The position numbers and the translations under genes are program-made. 6,789 nt of DNA from CAZJBP01 sp964544115. GTDB lineage: Bacteria > Verrucomicrobiota > Kiritimatiellia > UBA8416 > JADHWI01. Shown piece by piece: positions 6,568-6,789 of this stretch. The stretch lies in NCBI GenBank assembly GCA_964544115.1, contig CAZJBP010000186.1, forward strand, positions 1 through 6,789. The letters run 5' to 3'. The notes beneath the pieces are model-generated. The model was not told the DNA's origin and did not search any database. It saw only the letters and a list, made by a program, of their open reading frames with translations. The stretch's first letter is position 1. Every line of letters starts with the position of its first letter.

Positions 6568-6573
6568 CGCCAA

Positions 6574-6578
6574 CCTCC
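6574..6578 (-). promoter_or_regulatory. Ribosome-binding site of the isomerase gene
   Basis: GGAGG on the minus strand lies six bases before the ATG at 6567. It fixes that start rather than the upstream in-frame TTG at 6660, which falls inside the -35 box. Confidence 0.8.
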
Positions 6579-6631
6579 ACCCGTGGCCGCGTTCCGGCCG
6601 ACCATCGACCGGACGCAACCCAACGGCGGCT

Positions 6632-6660
6632 AACCTAGCGACGGGGTCCTCCCCCGTCAA
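6632..6660 (-). promoter_or_regulatory. Sigma70-type promoter of the isomerase gene
   Basis: On the minus strand TTGACG (6660-6655), a 17-base spacer and TAGGTT (6637-6632) form a well-spaced vegetative promoter. Transcription should start near 6625, giving a leader of about 58 bases that carries the GGAGG site. The style matches the TPR gene promoter. Confidence 0.75.
6640..6658. promoter_or_regulatory. Inverted repeat overlapping the -35 box (possible operator)
   Basis: GACGGGG (6640-6646) and CCCCGTC (6652-6658) form a perfect 7-5-7 dyad. It covers four bases of the -35 element and most of the spacer, the place where a dimeric repressor would block RNA polymerase. Alternatively it is the terminator stem of a gene reading in from the right, though no T-run follows. 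Confidence 0.4.
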
Positions 6661-6789
6661 GGCGCGGCCGCATCTCTGAGTTTATAGTTGAAGGGTGTGT
6701 CTTTTGCTCGTGTCACCGCGGCGGGATTCGGCTCCTGAACGGCGGGCACCGCTCCCTTCCCGCCCCGGCCGACAGGACGGGGCGGTGGC
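6661..6789. other. Unassigned right end
   Basis: No gene can be assigned with confidence. One minus-strand frame is open from the window edge (6788) to a TGA at 6659-6657 inside the isomerase -35 box; it would end in TPFNYKLRDAAAP and could be the C-terminus of a gene lying mostly outside. Its third-position GC is about 63%, clearly lower than the genes here, which argues for intergenic DNA instead. Bases 6675-6710 are less GC-rich than the surroundings and carry stops in all three plus-strand frames. Confidence 0.4.

Noticed and set aside
6568..6660. Upstream in-frame TTG start at 6660 for the isomerase
   Set aside because: That codon lies inside the -35 box of the promoter and would precede the transcript; the ATG at 6567 has a strong ribosome-binding site and begins the signal peptide.

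Overview
The window is GC-rich DNA (third codon positions mostly G or C) from a diderm bacterium. Three proteins have cleavable signal peptides, one is a lipoprotein and one is anchored by a single N-terminal membrane segment. The promoter style (TTGACG, 17-18 bases, then TAGGTT or TAGCCT) and the gene types suggest the Verrucomicrobiota/Kiritimatiellota group of the PVC superphylum. That placement is an inference from style, not a search result.

Left part, minus strand (1-1785): an apparent operon reading leftward. It encodes a membrane-anchored coiled-coil protein (1785-667), then a 67-residue lipoprotein whose start lies two bases after the previous stop (664-461), then the N-terminal 133 codons of isoleucyl-tRNA synthetase (399-1, cut by the window edge). 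The synthetase is of the eukaryote-like type 2, with an HYGH signature.

Middle, plus strand (1897-5906): a divergent gene pair starts from the same ~150-bp intergenic region. The first is a 1040-residue exported tetratricopeptide-repeat (TPR) protein, probably translated from a leaderless mRNA because its -10 box lies only six bases before the ATG. The second, 38 bases on, is a 270-residue exported protein with a small beta-rich N-terminal segment and TPR-like helices. They look like a co-transcribed pair of envelope scaffold proteins of unknown function.

Right part, minus strand (5935-6789): a 210-residue exported cyclophilin-type peptidyl-prolyl isomerase converges on the TPR pair. An 11-bp, all-GC inverted repeat that includes the stop codon of the 270-residue protein sits at the junction. 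The isomerase gene has a good promoter, which carries a perfect 7-5-7 dyad overlapping its -35 box. The last ~130 bases hold no gene I can assign with confidence.

Most of the window is envelope-protein coding. I see no mobile element, CRISPR array, tRNA or rRNA. The less ordinary points are the leaderless TPR gene, the operator-like dyad in the isomerase promoter, the GC hairpin at the convergent junction, and the uncharacterised coiled-coil/lipoprotein pair upstream of ileS.
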